Of a DNA stretch of 64,000 nt, positions 25,536 to 37,111 are shown piece after piece. The stretch comes from Citrus sinensis (lineage: Eukaryota; Streptophyta; Magnoliopsida; Sapindales; Rutaceae), in assembly GCF_022201045.2 (NCBI RefSeq), contig NC_068561.1, forward strand, positions 20,710,501-20,774,500, given 5' to 3'. The number at the start of each line of letters is the position of its first letter. The stretch's first letter is position 1. The notes beneath the pieces were generated by a model. That model searched no databases. It worked only from the letters and a program-made list of their open reading frames with translations, and was not told the origin of the DNA. Position numbers and translations under genes: made by a program.

Positions 25536-26527
25536 GCGATGCCAGACTCTGATATTTTTCTGGGAAGGGAAGGGGAGAGACTGCTTTCGTCGATTTATCT
25601 TGTTGTGAGTAACGAGCTAAGTAAGTAATTTATAAATAAATATGGAAAGAAAAAACATTTCGCCCAAAATGATCGTGTCGTCTATTCTTCTTCTTCTTCC
25701 TCCTGATTTATTTTTATTTTTTTCCTTTCTTAACTTAATGATATTCTAAAATTTACTCAGCTTACCTTATAGTTTAATTTAAGTGTCGACAGAATATAAT
25801 AGAAAATCTACTCTCACTAATTTAGATTTATTTTAATTAATTCCTCAAAATTGTTGAATCTAAGAGTCCGTGCATACGTAGAAACATAATAAAGAAAAAT
25901 CGAATGTTTAGATCATTTCCGAGTTGTAATTTCCCGTAATTATATCATTAACATTAATAAATTGCGAGTCTTAAATAAAACGTGTCTCCAGATTATAACA
26001 GTTCAGTACCAATGCACCAGAACGTCCGGTCCGGAAGGAGAATTAAGTTGTGCATTTCCTCAATAAAACGAGCCCATTATTCCAATACCATCAACACTTC
26101 ACGGTCAAGATGAGAAGACGCAACATGGCTAGCAAAATTTATCCAAAACGCGCAAGTTTAATTGCACATTCTACTAATGTCTTATTCATAATCAACACAG
26201 ATTTTGGACACAACTATTGCAATTCTAAGCAATCTAATGAACCGACATGGTTACACTTAAAAAAAACATTGGAAAGATTTAAATTCTATTCATCCTACTG
26301 TTACAAATGTTCCATCATGCCAAACAAGTGAGGCCAACCTTCAGAACTTTCAAGAAGGCGCTGACACATAATCAAGGGGACTTCTCATTGGCAATATTAG
26401 AGCAGAAACCGTCACGCTGTCATTATTCCAGAGGTCTACGGCTGATGAGCTGTACAGAAGATGATCTTACAAGCATTTTAGTACCGGGTGACATCCCCAA
26501 ACGAAAGTTATAAGTGACTAACAGTGT
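25536..26527. other. Upstream region of the RRM gene and 3' flank of DCP1
   Basis: About 1 kb between two minus-strand genes. The 100 bp above the RRM start are presumably its promoter and leader. Sequence nearer 26.5 kb likely includes the DCP1 3' untranslated region. No other coding signal is seen. Confidence 0.5.
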
Positions 26528-29500
26528 TCATGACTGGTGCACCTTCATCAGTGTTTGATAAAACTGGTCGATAAATTGATCATCCTAGCACAAAATATAT
26601 AGATCAGTCAAGCCCACAATAAAGCACATGGTAGTTACTCTATTCAAAGGCCCCCAAAACACAAAAACAACAACCCAAAGAAAAAAAAAAAAAAAGGTGT
26701 CAACAAATTAGTCTAAGTCTAAAACCACATGCACTAGCTACAAAGATGAGCCAGTATAACAAATTTCTCAGCTATGTTGAGTATGGTAAGTACCGCCCCA
26801 GCTTTATTGTGGAGCATATATTTAAGGTGAACAGCTGATTAGTCAACACTATTTAGACCCACAAAATTACTCATAAGACACAAAACACACACACACACAT
26901 ACACACACAAAAAAAAGGGGTAGGAAATCAACAAATGCGAAAACAAAAAGAACTCAAGTACCTGAACAAGCATCAGAAGTGCATCACGAACTTTCTCTCT
27001 GGTAATAAGAGGTCTATCAATTGGAGGAGCGGAACTAGGGGTTAGAGATGGAGGTGGAGTTGGTGGGGGAAATGGTTGGAGCATTGGAGCTCCATATGGG
27101 CGTTGCAGACTTAGGGGAGGATTAAGAGCTGGCGCAGTTGGCACAGATGAAGAGATAGGAGGCATCATCAATGTAGATGAGGCAGATGGGGGTGAAAAGA
27201 ATGAAGGCTTCACAAGGTTAGTGACCCGATTGCTGCTGCTGATTGGATCAGGAGTGTCATGGATGGCAATGGGAGTAGATGAAGATGAAAGAGTGAGGGA
27301 TGGTGCTTGTGGAGCTGGTGCAGCAGAGGAAATAACAATAGGTGCATGGGGCAACAAAGGAATGGTTGCAGAAGAATGATAGGGCTGTCTTAAACTAGGA
27401 GCATTTGGAGCATTACTTCCAATACTTGTAGCCGTCTGCAATACAACAATTATTCAGGCCAGAGATACATAAATAAATTAAGCAATAAGAAGGTTAGTGA
27501 TAATCTAATTGTACATACACTAAAATAGTTTTCAAATGATGGATCTTCGGGAGCATCAGCGGCAGTAGTGGTAATCGATGTTGGCTCCAAAGGGCCTTCC
27601 ATCACAGATAGGGTTGGAACTGCTTCAAGTTCCTCAAACTCACTACAAAACAGTAAGATGTAGATCAAGAACAAGGAATCACACATAACCCTTAAGCAGA
27701 AGTTTCTCAACTAACAAAATTAAATTAAGGGTGTAACAATCAGCAATTACTATAGCATAGCCACAGCCAATAAAGACAAGGATCCTATGTGAATTTGCTA
27801 ACACTATACAACCCACCATCTAAGGAATAGAAAAACATGCCAAGGAACTCACCTTTGATAGAGACTCTACAGGTCCAAAACTTACTTCTTGCATGACATT
27901 TTTTGCATAAGTTACCATAGATTACAGAAGCTTATGGTTTAATAAAAATATGGAAAACAGAAAATCTCATTTTCCAAGTTCACAGTCATTATTTTTCTGT
28001 AAGCCACGACAAAGCAATTTGGGATCAGTGCACATAGGAGTTGAGATTTCTTTATAATAAAACATTGTACTGCTGAAAGCAAAGTGATCCGGAAGGGCAA
28101 CAAGTTAAAACTTTCAGGGATAGTTCACTGACAATATGGGGTTTCGATATTTACAAAGAATTATTACCTTTTGTTTGATGATACTTTTGGCTTTGGAGGA
28201 ACTTTTGAGTAGGCATTAAGTATCCTGTTCACATGAAGGATGGCACAAGATTGTTAATTCACACAGCTGAAGTACAGATGAAGGTCAAAAAGCACTCCTG
28301 TCTGCAACGAAATGCAGACGTGGTTATTTAAATAAACCTCTTCAATCAAGCTCTTTACACTGCTCGTAGATATTTTTATATATATACCAATAATGTTATT
28401 CACCAACTTGTTAAAGTCTACAGGATAAGCACTCTTAAAAGAAACTTTATAATATATAAATTGCGTGTAAAAGAATTAATAAGAAACTTCACCTATTGAA
28501 GAGATTTGCAACATCCTCACATTCACGGGGATTATAAAACCAAATTCCATTAACTTCTTGGGATGCATTCCGATACAACAAATAAGGAACTTGAATTTCA
28601 TACTCGAAATCTCCCAGCAGATTCTCCACCAGATTTTCTGTTTAGACAAACAATATCAGATTAACAAAGAAAACAAGAAAGAGCTGATGGCAAAAAATAC
28701 ATAAATGTTAATAAATGCCTTCATTTGTAAAAAGCACTTTGCACCAATAAACAGAAAACAGTTAAATAGTGCTCCTTGACAGCCGAAATTGTGGGACAAT
28801 AGAACATTATTACTTATAAAATTAAATAATACATTTCAGTTCTCAGTGAAATATAAAGTAACAAAAGGGTCACCAGTGATTAAGAAAAGCGAGTAGAATT
28901 GAGCAAGATTTCTCATTATAGCTTTAGTAAAGGCATATAGCCAATAAGTATGGGTTTTCATTCCTGCATCATGAGTACAGAGAGGAAAAGACGCTGCTTG
29001 TTTATCATGGTGTCCTGCTTGTTCACACTAAAACCATTAATTGGAAAAAAAGAGGTTCCATCTACCATCCAGCCAAGTTAATCTGACCCATCAACAAAAT
29101 TAATGACACTCTAGAACAAACTAAAAATCTTGAGCTAATTGCCCTACTGTAAATAAATTTCAAGATAAATGAGCTAACTCTCAAGACCTGCAACTTGATA
29201 AACAACATGCCAGAACCGTGTTAACTGTACCATCTAACATTGACTATCAAAACAAGTGAACAATTAAAACTGCTAAGCTTCCATGAAAACAGGAAAAGTT
29301 CCTAGTGCATCATTTATGACAATCTGCATGGAGGGAGAATACACAAATACAGGATTGGTCCCATCACCAAATCCATTCTTGCCATCATTTCATACGGAGA
29401 AACCACAATACAGAGAGACAAAGGTTTTATTCCATGATTTTTACCCATCATCAACAGAAAATAATAGGCTTCTAAGTTCCCATAACTAGATCTGTCTCAA

Positions 29501-30189
29501 CTTTAACACTGAAGTTACTTACTTCGGATGATTCAGATCACCCACACATAATTATCAGATCATCAATAGCTAGATATAACTACCAAATCACCAACCACTG
29601 AATAAGCATAAACCGTCTTATTAAGCACCGTCCTCTACCAAAATCCATCATAACAAGCACAGCAATACTTTCTTATCAAACAAACATTGAAAGACATTAC
29701 TATTATAAAAGTGAAGTACCAAATCCAAACCTGTATTACGCCGATTCATCACAATAAACTGAAAACGCGGCTGAGTATTTCTACATAACATCAAAAACAA
29801 AATTAAAATAAAAATGGAAAAGAAATCTTGGAAGTAAATGAGAACAGTTAGCAACATTTATTAAAAAAAAGAAAGAAAGAAACCTTTTGACCACAAAAAG
29901 AGATCCTTCAACGTCCTTGCGACTCTATTAAAACAAAATGAAAAATAAAAATTTAAAAGGCGATTAAATAATTTGACTATGAAAGAGATGAAATTAGATT
30001 TAAATAGGATCGGTGAAGTAAATAACGTACCCATTGATTGCTCTCGATGTTGAACTCGTAGAAGGTGACATGAGCTGCGGTTATCAGAATCTCTTCAATG
30101 AAAGGATCGATTCGCTGGAGCACTGTTAGATTTAGCATTTTGGTGCTCTGCTGGTCCAGATTCGGCATCAATTTTCCCGTTTGAGACAT
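26528..30189 (-). CDS. DCP1: mRNA-decapping enzyme-like protein DCP1
   Basis: Eight exons on the minus strand: 30031-30189, 29884-29924, 29731-29780, 28493-28637, 28168-28224, about 27518-27643, about 26962-27435, and a last exon at about 26528-26584. The product is about 370 residues, the usual plant length. The N-terminal EVH1-like domain holds TVLQRIDPFIEEILITAAHV, QPRFQFIVMNRRNT and GIWFYNPRECEDVANLFNR. A Pro/Ser-rich linker follows, and the C-terminus (LITREKVRDALLMLVQ then DDQFIDQFYQTLMKVHQS) matches the DCP1 trimerisation helix. DCP1 activates DCP2 to remove the mRNA cap in P-bodies. A second Met upstream of MSQTGKL is out of the conserved region, so 30189 is chosen. The leader holds an AG microsatellite. 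Confidence 0.93.
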
Positions 30190-30268
30190 TTTCAGAAACC
30201 CTAAAACCCCCAATTGCGACGTCCGATTTTCTCCTTTATTTTCCCGGGAAAGTTGCTGGATTAGACAG

Positions 30269-30285
30269 AGAGAGAGAGAGAGAGC
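30269..30285. repeat. (AG)n microsatellite in the DCP1 leader
   Basis: An AG dinucleotide run of about 8 units, 80-95 bases upstream of the DCP1 start on the minus strand (CT-rich in the sense of transcription). CT-rich leaders are common in plant genes. Confidence 0.8.
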
Positions 30286-30289
30286 GCGT

Positions 30290-31189
30290 GCGGTGTGACC
30301 AAGGTTTTGATGGTTGGAGATGAAATGACGAAATAACCTCGTTCGGCAGCGGTAATGCAGTGGCAATACAGTATTTTGTATAAAACAAATATTCTATTTA
30401 CATTTTGTTTTTTCAATGCAAAATGGTATAAACGATTTTAATAAAAATATCCATTAATTTAAGTCCTAACTAATATGATATTAATCCATTAGATTGTAAT
30501 TAAATAATTTTATAAGTTATAAAATTCATCATCCAATAGATAGTGACATATAGTATTAGAACTCAAGTTTACACTCAAATGTTTAAATCGTTAATATTAT
30601 TACTATCGATTTAGGAGAAAGAAATATAAAGTTATGACATGAGAAAATTAATAGATTTGTATGAAATAATAGAAATCTAAACAAATCTTGCTAACGTCTA
30701 AACAATTTTTAATCAATTATATATCAATGAGAAAATATATATATAATTTGGTGGGGCTATTCACACTTTAAAATTTACTTTGAACACATTATTACTCTAT
30801 ACACTCACATACTAATTAATAAAAAAAAGTTTTTAAATTCTAAAAAAAATCATTTCGTAACTATTTAAATCAATTAACTTTAGTTACTTAAAACACCAAT
30901 AAAACTATTTAATACAACCAATTTTTAAAGGTTAAAAAGGCTATTTTACAATACTTTTATTTATTTATTTATTTTCTTCAAATATTGATTTCCTTGTTGT
31001 TCGTCTAAGTTGAATAAAATATTGGAAATAAAAATTTTGGGGTTTAAAACATGAGAATTATACATTGAACAACGATTATAGATGTTCAAAGTAATTATAT
31101 AATATACATTTATAATAAATTGTTTTGAATAGTAATTCACATTATGGATATCTTACAATAATTTTTTTCATTAAAATTAGAGTGTTTAG
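30290..31189. other. Promoter side of DCP1 and AT-rich intergenic DNA
   Basis: The portion close to 30.3 kb should include the DCP1 promoter. The remainder is very AT-rich with no coding pattern, up to where retrotransposon similarity begins at about 31.19 kb. Confidence 0.5.
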
Positions 31190-33452
31190 ACAGATAGTGA
31201 TTGGACAGCACTGCTTTGCTCATCCTTAGAAATGGCCGGCCTAGGATCATCTGGTAAGGACCTTCTTCGTCTACCACCACAAAGTCCAGCATCATTGTCC
31301 TTTCCGTCGGGGAGCTCCTAATTGCGATCGGCAGCTCGACCATGCCCAGAGGGATCAGTTTTCCTCCCCCAAACCCTTTCAGGGAGGTGTTGGTATATTC
31401 CAGCTTCCGGTATGCTATTCCCATCTCCTCCAGGGTTGACTTAAATAATACGTCAACTGAGCTCCCTGTGTCAACTAATATCTTGTCAAACTTCTTGCTA
31501 GCAACAGTGGCCTTGATGACCAAAGCATCCTCATGAGGGTATAAAATCCCTTCTTCATCATCATCTGTCCACATGATTGGCACTTGCCTAACTCTTGCAC
31601 GTTTGGCTGCTGGGGTGTTGAAGAATATCTCTTTGCTGGTCATGGCGTATCTAGCATAATTCTTCCTCGACCTGTTGGAATCTCCAGCCAATGTTGGGCC
31701 CCCGGCTATCACCCTTACTGTGGGCTGCTCGCGCCTCAAATTCCTGTCACTCTGCTCCCCTTCACTTGTTGATGCTACTATTAGGAATGTCCCGTCTATA
31801 AACTCGTCCAGATATCGATTTCTCACCAAATTTTCAACTTGGGTCTTGAGATCCCTGCAATCTGCTGTGGTGTGGCCAGGAGTGCCATGGAACTTACAAT
31901 AGCGTCCCCTATCCCTCCTGCTGGATGGCTTTGTTATTAGGGCAGGGAGGTACAGCAGCCCTCGATCCTTTATGGCTTCATACACCTCATCCAGGGACAT
32001 CTTCAAGGAAGTATACCGTCCATAGTCCTGGTTTTGGTCGATCAGGTGCACTGCTCTTTCTCTGTTTGCTCCGTTCTGAGTTGGTGGCGTTGGTAGTACT
32101 TCTGGTCTGCTCCCTCTGCTACCGTGGGGATGTTGATGAAGACCACCATATGCCGAATCATGTCTTCTCCAAGGCTCCCTAGTTGGGGAACGAGGAGGTT
32201 GCGCCCTGCTGCGCTGATACTGTGGTGGCCTCTGATAAGGTTGGTGAGCAGTTACTCGACCTCCTGCTCCACTACCTGAGGTCTGGTGATCCCTCCTCCT
32301 AATCGGCTCATTCCCTGATAATGCTTTCTTCTCTTTCCTCCCCAACCACTCTAACTGGTCTGTTTTAATCCGTGCGGCCTTCTCCTCTTCAATCTCAATG
32401 TCTCTCTTAGCCTGCTCGTATGCGGCCGTATAGGTCTGAATAACCGGGCTTCTTAAGTTGTACCACAGCCTTCCTATCTTCACCCCTTCTTTCAATCCCC
32501 TTAACGCCTGAGGGTAGTTGAATGCTCCCAAGTCGAGGACAGCACGATGAAACCTCTTGATGAATTCCCGAAGGGTTTCTTGCTCTCCCTGCTTCATGCT
32601 TTTCAGCTCCATCATGTCATCCTCTGGTGCCATTGCCCCACTAAACTGCTCTGTAAATTCCTAGCACATCTGCTCGAAGGTTTTAATGCTGCCCCGAGGA
32701 AGTTTCCTGTACCACTCTCGTGCACGTCCCTCAAGGGATAGTGGAAACACCCTGCACCTTTGAGATTGAGATAATCCTTGTACCCCAGTTATGTCGTTGA
32801 AGCGCTCTATGTGTACCAACGGATCAGTTCTTCCCGAATATCTAAGGTCTGGGAGGCGGAAATCTCTCGGAATAACTGCCCTCATGATCTCTGCTGCGAG
32901 CGGTGATTCTCCGTCCAGCATTATCCTCCAACCAGGAGCTCTGCTCCTTCCTTGCATGTCGTCAATTATCTGCGCTAGTCTGCGCACCTCCTCCTCCAGC
33001 TGCACTGCACGACCAGGGTCACGTGCTGCAACTTGATCCCGCTCTTGCTCTACATCATGCAAATGTTGCCTCAGCACTGTTTCCTCTGCATTCGCCACCC
33101 CATCGTCCTCGTCAAAAATCTGTCTTGCCGGGGACTGCTCTTCCTCTCTATGGAATTCTCCACGCAGGGGTATGTTACCTCTTTCACCACCAAGTCTCCC
33201 GGTGGTCTGACTTTTCCTCGTATTATCGGGACCTGGTGCCACTCCATCACCTCTCACCATTTCTTTCTGGGTTACCCTCCGTTCGCTCCGCAGCTCATGC
33301 AGGATGGTTGTCAAGGTCTCCATCTGCTTTTCCATCCGTTCCATCCGGTCGAACATGGCTTTTTCCCGTGCTTCACTGGATATCTCCCTCAGCGTCACGG
33401 AATCGTTAAGCCTCATATCACCCCCTTGTGCACTACTTCCTCCTGTCTCCAT
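31137..33452 (-). pseudogene. Retrotransposon gag-protease, broken by an in-frame stop
   Basis: The frame runs from METGGSSAQGG at 33452, is cut by a TAG codon at about 32661-32663 just after KTFEQMC, and resumes in the same frame to 31137. The part before the stop has a coiled coil and the gag core (FRLPDLRYSGRTDPLVHIE, GRAREWYRKLP). After it come the rest of gag (GEQETLREFIKRFHRAVLDL), a zinc-knuckle-like CKFHGTPGHTTADC, and a retropepsin with active site LVDTGSSVDVLF and flap/C-terminal motif MILGRPFLR. The last residues to 31137 are probably read-through into flanking DNA. One nonsense change and loss of pol mean it is not autonomous. Confidence 0.88.
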
Positions 33453-34200
33453 TACTTTTCAGCTACTTCCCTTCTCTTCTTGCTATCAAAAGAAGCTTTT
33501 TGCTCAAATCCCCACAGACGGCGTCAAAATGTTGATGCGAGATTCTGGTTGTCCTCGTTCTACGACCAGGGTCTCTGCTCGATCAACTTCACCACGACCA
33601 GGATCTCTCCTCGTAAAGCTTCTTCTCCAGAGGTTCCTGCGCACACAGACAGGTCCGAGTACGCCGGTTGTTTTTCCGGCGCAAACCCTCCGACGCTCAA
33701 GTCAGAAATAGGGGTTCTGGGAATGTTTGCCACGAATCTTATGGCTTCTTTTTAATCTCTGTTCTCGGAACTTTCTTTTCTTAGTTCTAATAGCAAAAAG
33801 TCTAACCCTTTTACCTTCGTTGTCTACCTTTTTATAGGCTTCCTCTGAATCCCGGTCTTCCGTAGTCCACACCCATTATTCTGCCTACCCTCGAATGTGG
33901 ATGCCCCAATGTCGTCATTGTGGGTGAATGGAGATGGACTTCGTGCCTTGATTCTCGGATAGGAACGCACGTCCTGCCAACTGTCGTTGACTGGGTCTCC
34001 TCGCCTCGACCCCTAGCAGGAACGGCCTTATGCCTTTAACAGGAGTTCGTCCTCGTGGATGGCATATTCGTGGACGAGCAGAATAGCCCTGCTCCTGTTC
34101 CCCTGCTACCAGGCTCTTACAGGACACACCTGCTCGCAGGACTCTGCCACCAACTATCTGCTCATCACTTCTGGTCTCGCCGAAGTATTTTCCTCAAACA
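31190..34200 (-). mobile_element. Truncated Ty3/gypsy LTR retrotransposon: one LTR plus gag-protease
   Basis: Reading on the minus strand, the element opens with an LTR (34200-33530), a primer-site region, then a gag-protease frame. It stops abruptly near 31.19 kb, just after the protease. Reverse transcriptase, RNase H, integrase and a second LTR are all absent, so this is a 5' fragment. It sits between DCP1 and the DUF247 pseudogene. Its higher GC content stands out against AT-rich surroundings. Confidence 0.88.
33530..34200 (-). repeat. 5' LTR of the gypsy fragment (671 bp)
   Basis: On the minus strand the LTR starts TGTTTGAGGAAAATAC and ends GCATCAACA, giving the standard TG...CA with matching TGTT/AACA termini. 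Directly downstream (33529-33510) comes TTTTGACGCCGTCTGTGGGG, resembling the GGCGCCGTCTGTGGGGA motif that follows the 5' LTR in many plant gypsy-type elements. No second copy is in the window, so its age cannot be estimated by LTR divergence. Confidence 0.82.
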
Positions 34201-34873
34201 ATAAATTTAATATTTTAGGATTTGTACGTAATCTATAAAAAAATATTTTTTTGATAAAATTTTATGAGAAAATATTTAATCTCATATATGAATTTGTATA
34301 TTAACAATTACATTGATAGTATTTTAAGAAATAACATTAAAAAAAAGGGGTTATAAAGATTTAAGAGGGTTGTTAAAAGCTCCCCTCACAATACAAATAC
34401 TGTTACGCCATTGAAGATAATATGGGTTTATTATTTCAAATTAAGGCCAAAATTGTGTAAAATTAAGGGGTTTTATAAGAATTTTAGAGCTGTCTGAATA
34501 GCACCAAGAAGAAAAATTGTTCCGTTGAGAACCCATAACTGTGATTACTAGGCCTAGTCCGCCTGGATTGCAAGTTCTGTAGAGTGAAATTAACTGAAGG
34601 AGTTCCACGCCTAAAAGCTGAAAAAAATTAGTAGTAATTGTGCTTGCACTTAAGAAACAAAACTACTTCTCGTAATGACTAATCTTTCAAATTGACAAAG
34701 CATTTCAAATGGAATTCAAGTGTTTTTTGGGGGAAAACAAAAGTGATTTTAAAATTTATCTTGGCAAACAATCTTTCCTTATTATAAGAAGAATTTAGAA
34801 ACCAAGAGACGGGACACTAAATTGAAACATTAGGACATAATCTTGTATGGATGAGAATAAAGCTCTGCTTAAG
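34201..34873. other. AT-rich intergenic DNA flanking the LTR
   Basis: No gene seen. Two related AT-rich phrases (GGGGTTATAAAGATTTAAGAG near 34.35 kb and AAGGGGTTTTATAAGAATTTT near 34.46 kb) may belong to a decayed small transposon, but the ends are unclear. Confidence 0.4.
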
Positions 34874-35135
34874 TCATGTTTGGGATTGAGGTGTTGTAAT
34901 TCGAAAGTTACAATTGCTGTGGAAAAAAAATTATAATTATTAAATAAAAGTCAATATTATGTAGTAAATATAATTTTAAATAATAATTTTGACAAAATTA
35001 GTCAAAATATAATATATTTTTCATTATTAAAGTATAAAATCAAATCAACTTAACTTCCAAATTATAGCAGATAATGTTTATCAAATACTTTAGTATTGTA
35101 ACTTTATAGTTGTCCAACCTCAATCCCAAACAGAC
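34874..35135. mobile_element. About 262-bp MITE with TGTTTGGGATTGAGG termini
   Basis: The left end TCATGTTTGGGATTGAGGTG and the inverted right end TCTGTTTGGGATTGAGGTTG share TGTTTGGGATTGAGGT exactly, followed by related arms (GTTGTAATTCGAAAGTTACA versus GACAACTATAAAGTTACAAT). The interior is AT-rich and non-coding. Flanks are too eroded for a certain target duplication; size and ends suggest a hAT-type MITE. Confidence 0.78.
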
Positions 35136-35708
35136 TCTTAGTATTGTAGTGATACAAATTTTAAGTCGGCTGTGAAATAAATTTTAATTGTAATATATAA
35201 GCTGATAATATTTGATAAATATGGCGTTTAAATAATAATTTTTACAAAAGAATAAGAGTATTATAATTCTTTTCATCAAACTATTGCTTAAAAAAAAATC
35301 TCATCTTCTAATTAATGTTTTTCAAACACTTAGGTTTTTTTGTTAAGAGCCAAAACTCCTCCGCAACAATATCAAAAAGGAGTCGATAATATGTAACAAT
35401 TAATTTGGGAGCAACATTAATCTACTGAACTTGGAATTTAATTTCAATAGCAAGAACGTAAATGAAATAAACTTTTGCCCAATGCGGTCGCGCGGAAATC
35501 GGATGGTTTAAACCAAAAAAAAAAAAAAACTTTTGCCCAAGTGAGGCGGTAATGTTGATCGACGGTTTGGCATTGATCAGCTGGAAATACTGTGCGTAAA
35601 TGGTTCGATAAATTTCAACTGAGAATATATATTATATAACCTTATTTTTAATTATTATTATTTGATAATTAAAAAAGCACACATCGTAATTAATACAAAT
35701 AATGAAAA

Positions 35709-35855
35709 GGAAAATGCTAAGTATCAAGAAAAACGAGAGAAGAACGAGAGAACGAAGCATGTGGTAGGAGGAGTGAGAAAGAAAAAAAGCTAACAACAGA
35801 GAGAGAAGAGACAATTTTCTTGTCCTTTCGTTGTTCTTGATATTTAGCAGCACTC
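35709..35855. mobile_element. 147-bp Mutator-like MITE, second copy of the 21.3-kb family
   Basis: Perfect 9-bp flanking repeat TAATGAAAA at 35700-35708 and 35856-35864. The left end GGAAAATGCTAAGTATCAAG and the inverted right end GAGTGCTGCTAAATATCAAG pair as terminal inverted repeats. Compared with 21334-21498 it is in reverse orientation and the family identity is obvious across the ends (GAAGCATGTG and AAAAGCTNAC are shared). Confidence 0.87.
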
Positions 35856-35864
35856 TAATGAAAA

Positions 35865-36660
35865 ACCACATAACTGATGACTGGATCGAGCGTGTGGTTT
35901 GAATGACAGCGAGCACAACCGCAGCGACAGTCCCAGTCCCTCTCTGAGGATTGCTGAAGTAAACCCTTATCAAGGTTGCCCTTGCATGGTGCCAACGACT
36001 ATCATAGTGTGCTTTCAGTTCATTGGAAATGTCACGGTAATGGGAATCACTGAAACAAATTTTCCTGGCAAAGTTTATAAGCATAGTTGCTACTCTAGCT
36101 AGCACTTTCGCCCAGATTATTGGATATAATACCCGCTTCTGCAAGAAAATTTTACATCTGCCACAGTGTCGATAAGCGTATCCATAAGATCAACGTAATT
36201 GCATGCAGTTGTGTCCCCTGGGTAGTGACTGTGACACTGCTCCAAGGCCATCAAGTTTCGCATCAAGCTTTCCGTCTGGTCATGATCTACTTCAATGCGC
36301 GGAAATTGTAGCTCATGATCAACTCCCAGCTGGCACCAGATCCATTGTCGCCTTTTCTCTTCGAATCTTATGTCAAGTAAGCTTTCTTCTTTAGAGCCTT
36401 CAAAACTTCAGTCCTGACTCTTGCAGAAGATTGACTGCACCAGGCAAATATCTAGTCCATACTACTCCTGATTCCGGATTTCGGTTAGTCGTGTTCGTGG
36501 TAATAAGATATCTACTCAAATCGGTGAAGTGTTTAACTTCCATTTCGGCGGGTATTTGCTTGACCGATAACAGCTTGTAAGGTTTGAAGAACTCACCAAG
36601 AAAGATGAACGAAGGGATAGAAGAATTATTGTGCTCTCCAGCTAACCCATTAGAAGAGAA
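35865..36660 (-). pseudogene. DUF247 (UPF0481) family pseudogene, C-terminal half
   Basis: On the minus strand three successive frames together trace the C-terminal half of a DUF247 protein. The first (about 36656-36397) contains VKHFTDLSRYLI and YLPGAVNLLQESGLKF, then a stop. The second (about 36405-36122) has SLLDIRFEE, ESLMRNLMALEQCHS and YVDLMDTLIDTVADVKF, then a stop. The third (from about 36120) has ISNELKAHYDSRWHHARATL, RVYFSNP and the usual C-terminal hydrophobic segment TVAAVVLAVIQTTRSI. At least two frame disruptions and loss of the N-terminal half show it is dead. DUF247 proteins are plant-specific and mostly of unknown function. A MITE sits immediately at its 3' end. Confidence 0.85.
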
Positions 36661-37111
36661 GGCTAAGCCGACTCTCTCTTGCTGTTGCTGTGGCTGCTAG
36701 TTGCCACCACTGTTGCCGTTGAGTCTCCGCCGCCGATCGAATTTTGGGGTTCATTGATTTGTTGAAATTGGCGAAGGATGAAATTTTTTTCAAGTTAGTG
36801 TGATTGCTTTTGAAATTATTATGGTAAAAAAAATTGTAAATTTCCCCATTAATTCCTATGTCTTCCAAAATTATGTAAATTGTCAATCATGGTCATTACT
36901 TTCATCGGATTTTCTTTTCTTCTTGAGAAGTACTTTCATCGGATTTTAGGATTCTAAGATAAAATATTATATTTGCATGATATAATTAAAAGTTAAAAGT
37001 AAATTATAACTTGAGCAACTAAAAAAATAAATTAAAACTTGTTAGTTTTAAAATAAATGAATTAAAGCTAAATTAAAAAAAGAGCATAATACAAAAAGTA
37101 ATAATGTAATG
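36661..37111. other. AT-rich intergenic DNA upstream of the DUF247 remnant
   Basis: No coding signal. The N-terminal half of the DUF247 gene is not found here. Confidence 0.5.

Noticed and set aside
31342-33755. Several long plus-strand open frames (up to 240 codons) opposite the retrotransposon
   Set aside because: They are antisense shadows of the gag-protease frame and LTR, with no family motif; the minus-strand frame has gag, zinc-knuckle and protease signatures.
35632-36144. 170-codon minus-strand frame as an independent gene
   Set aside because: Its first half is the C-terminus of the DUF247 pseudogene and its second half runs into the MITE and AT-rich DNA.
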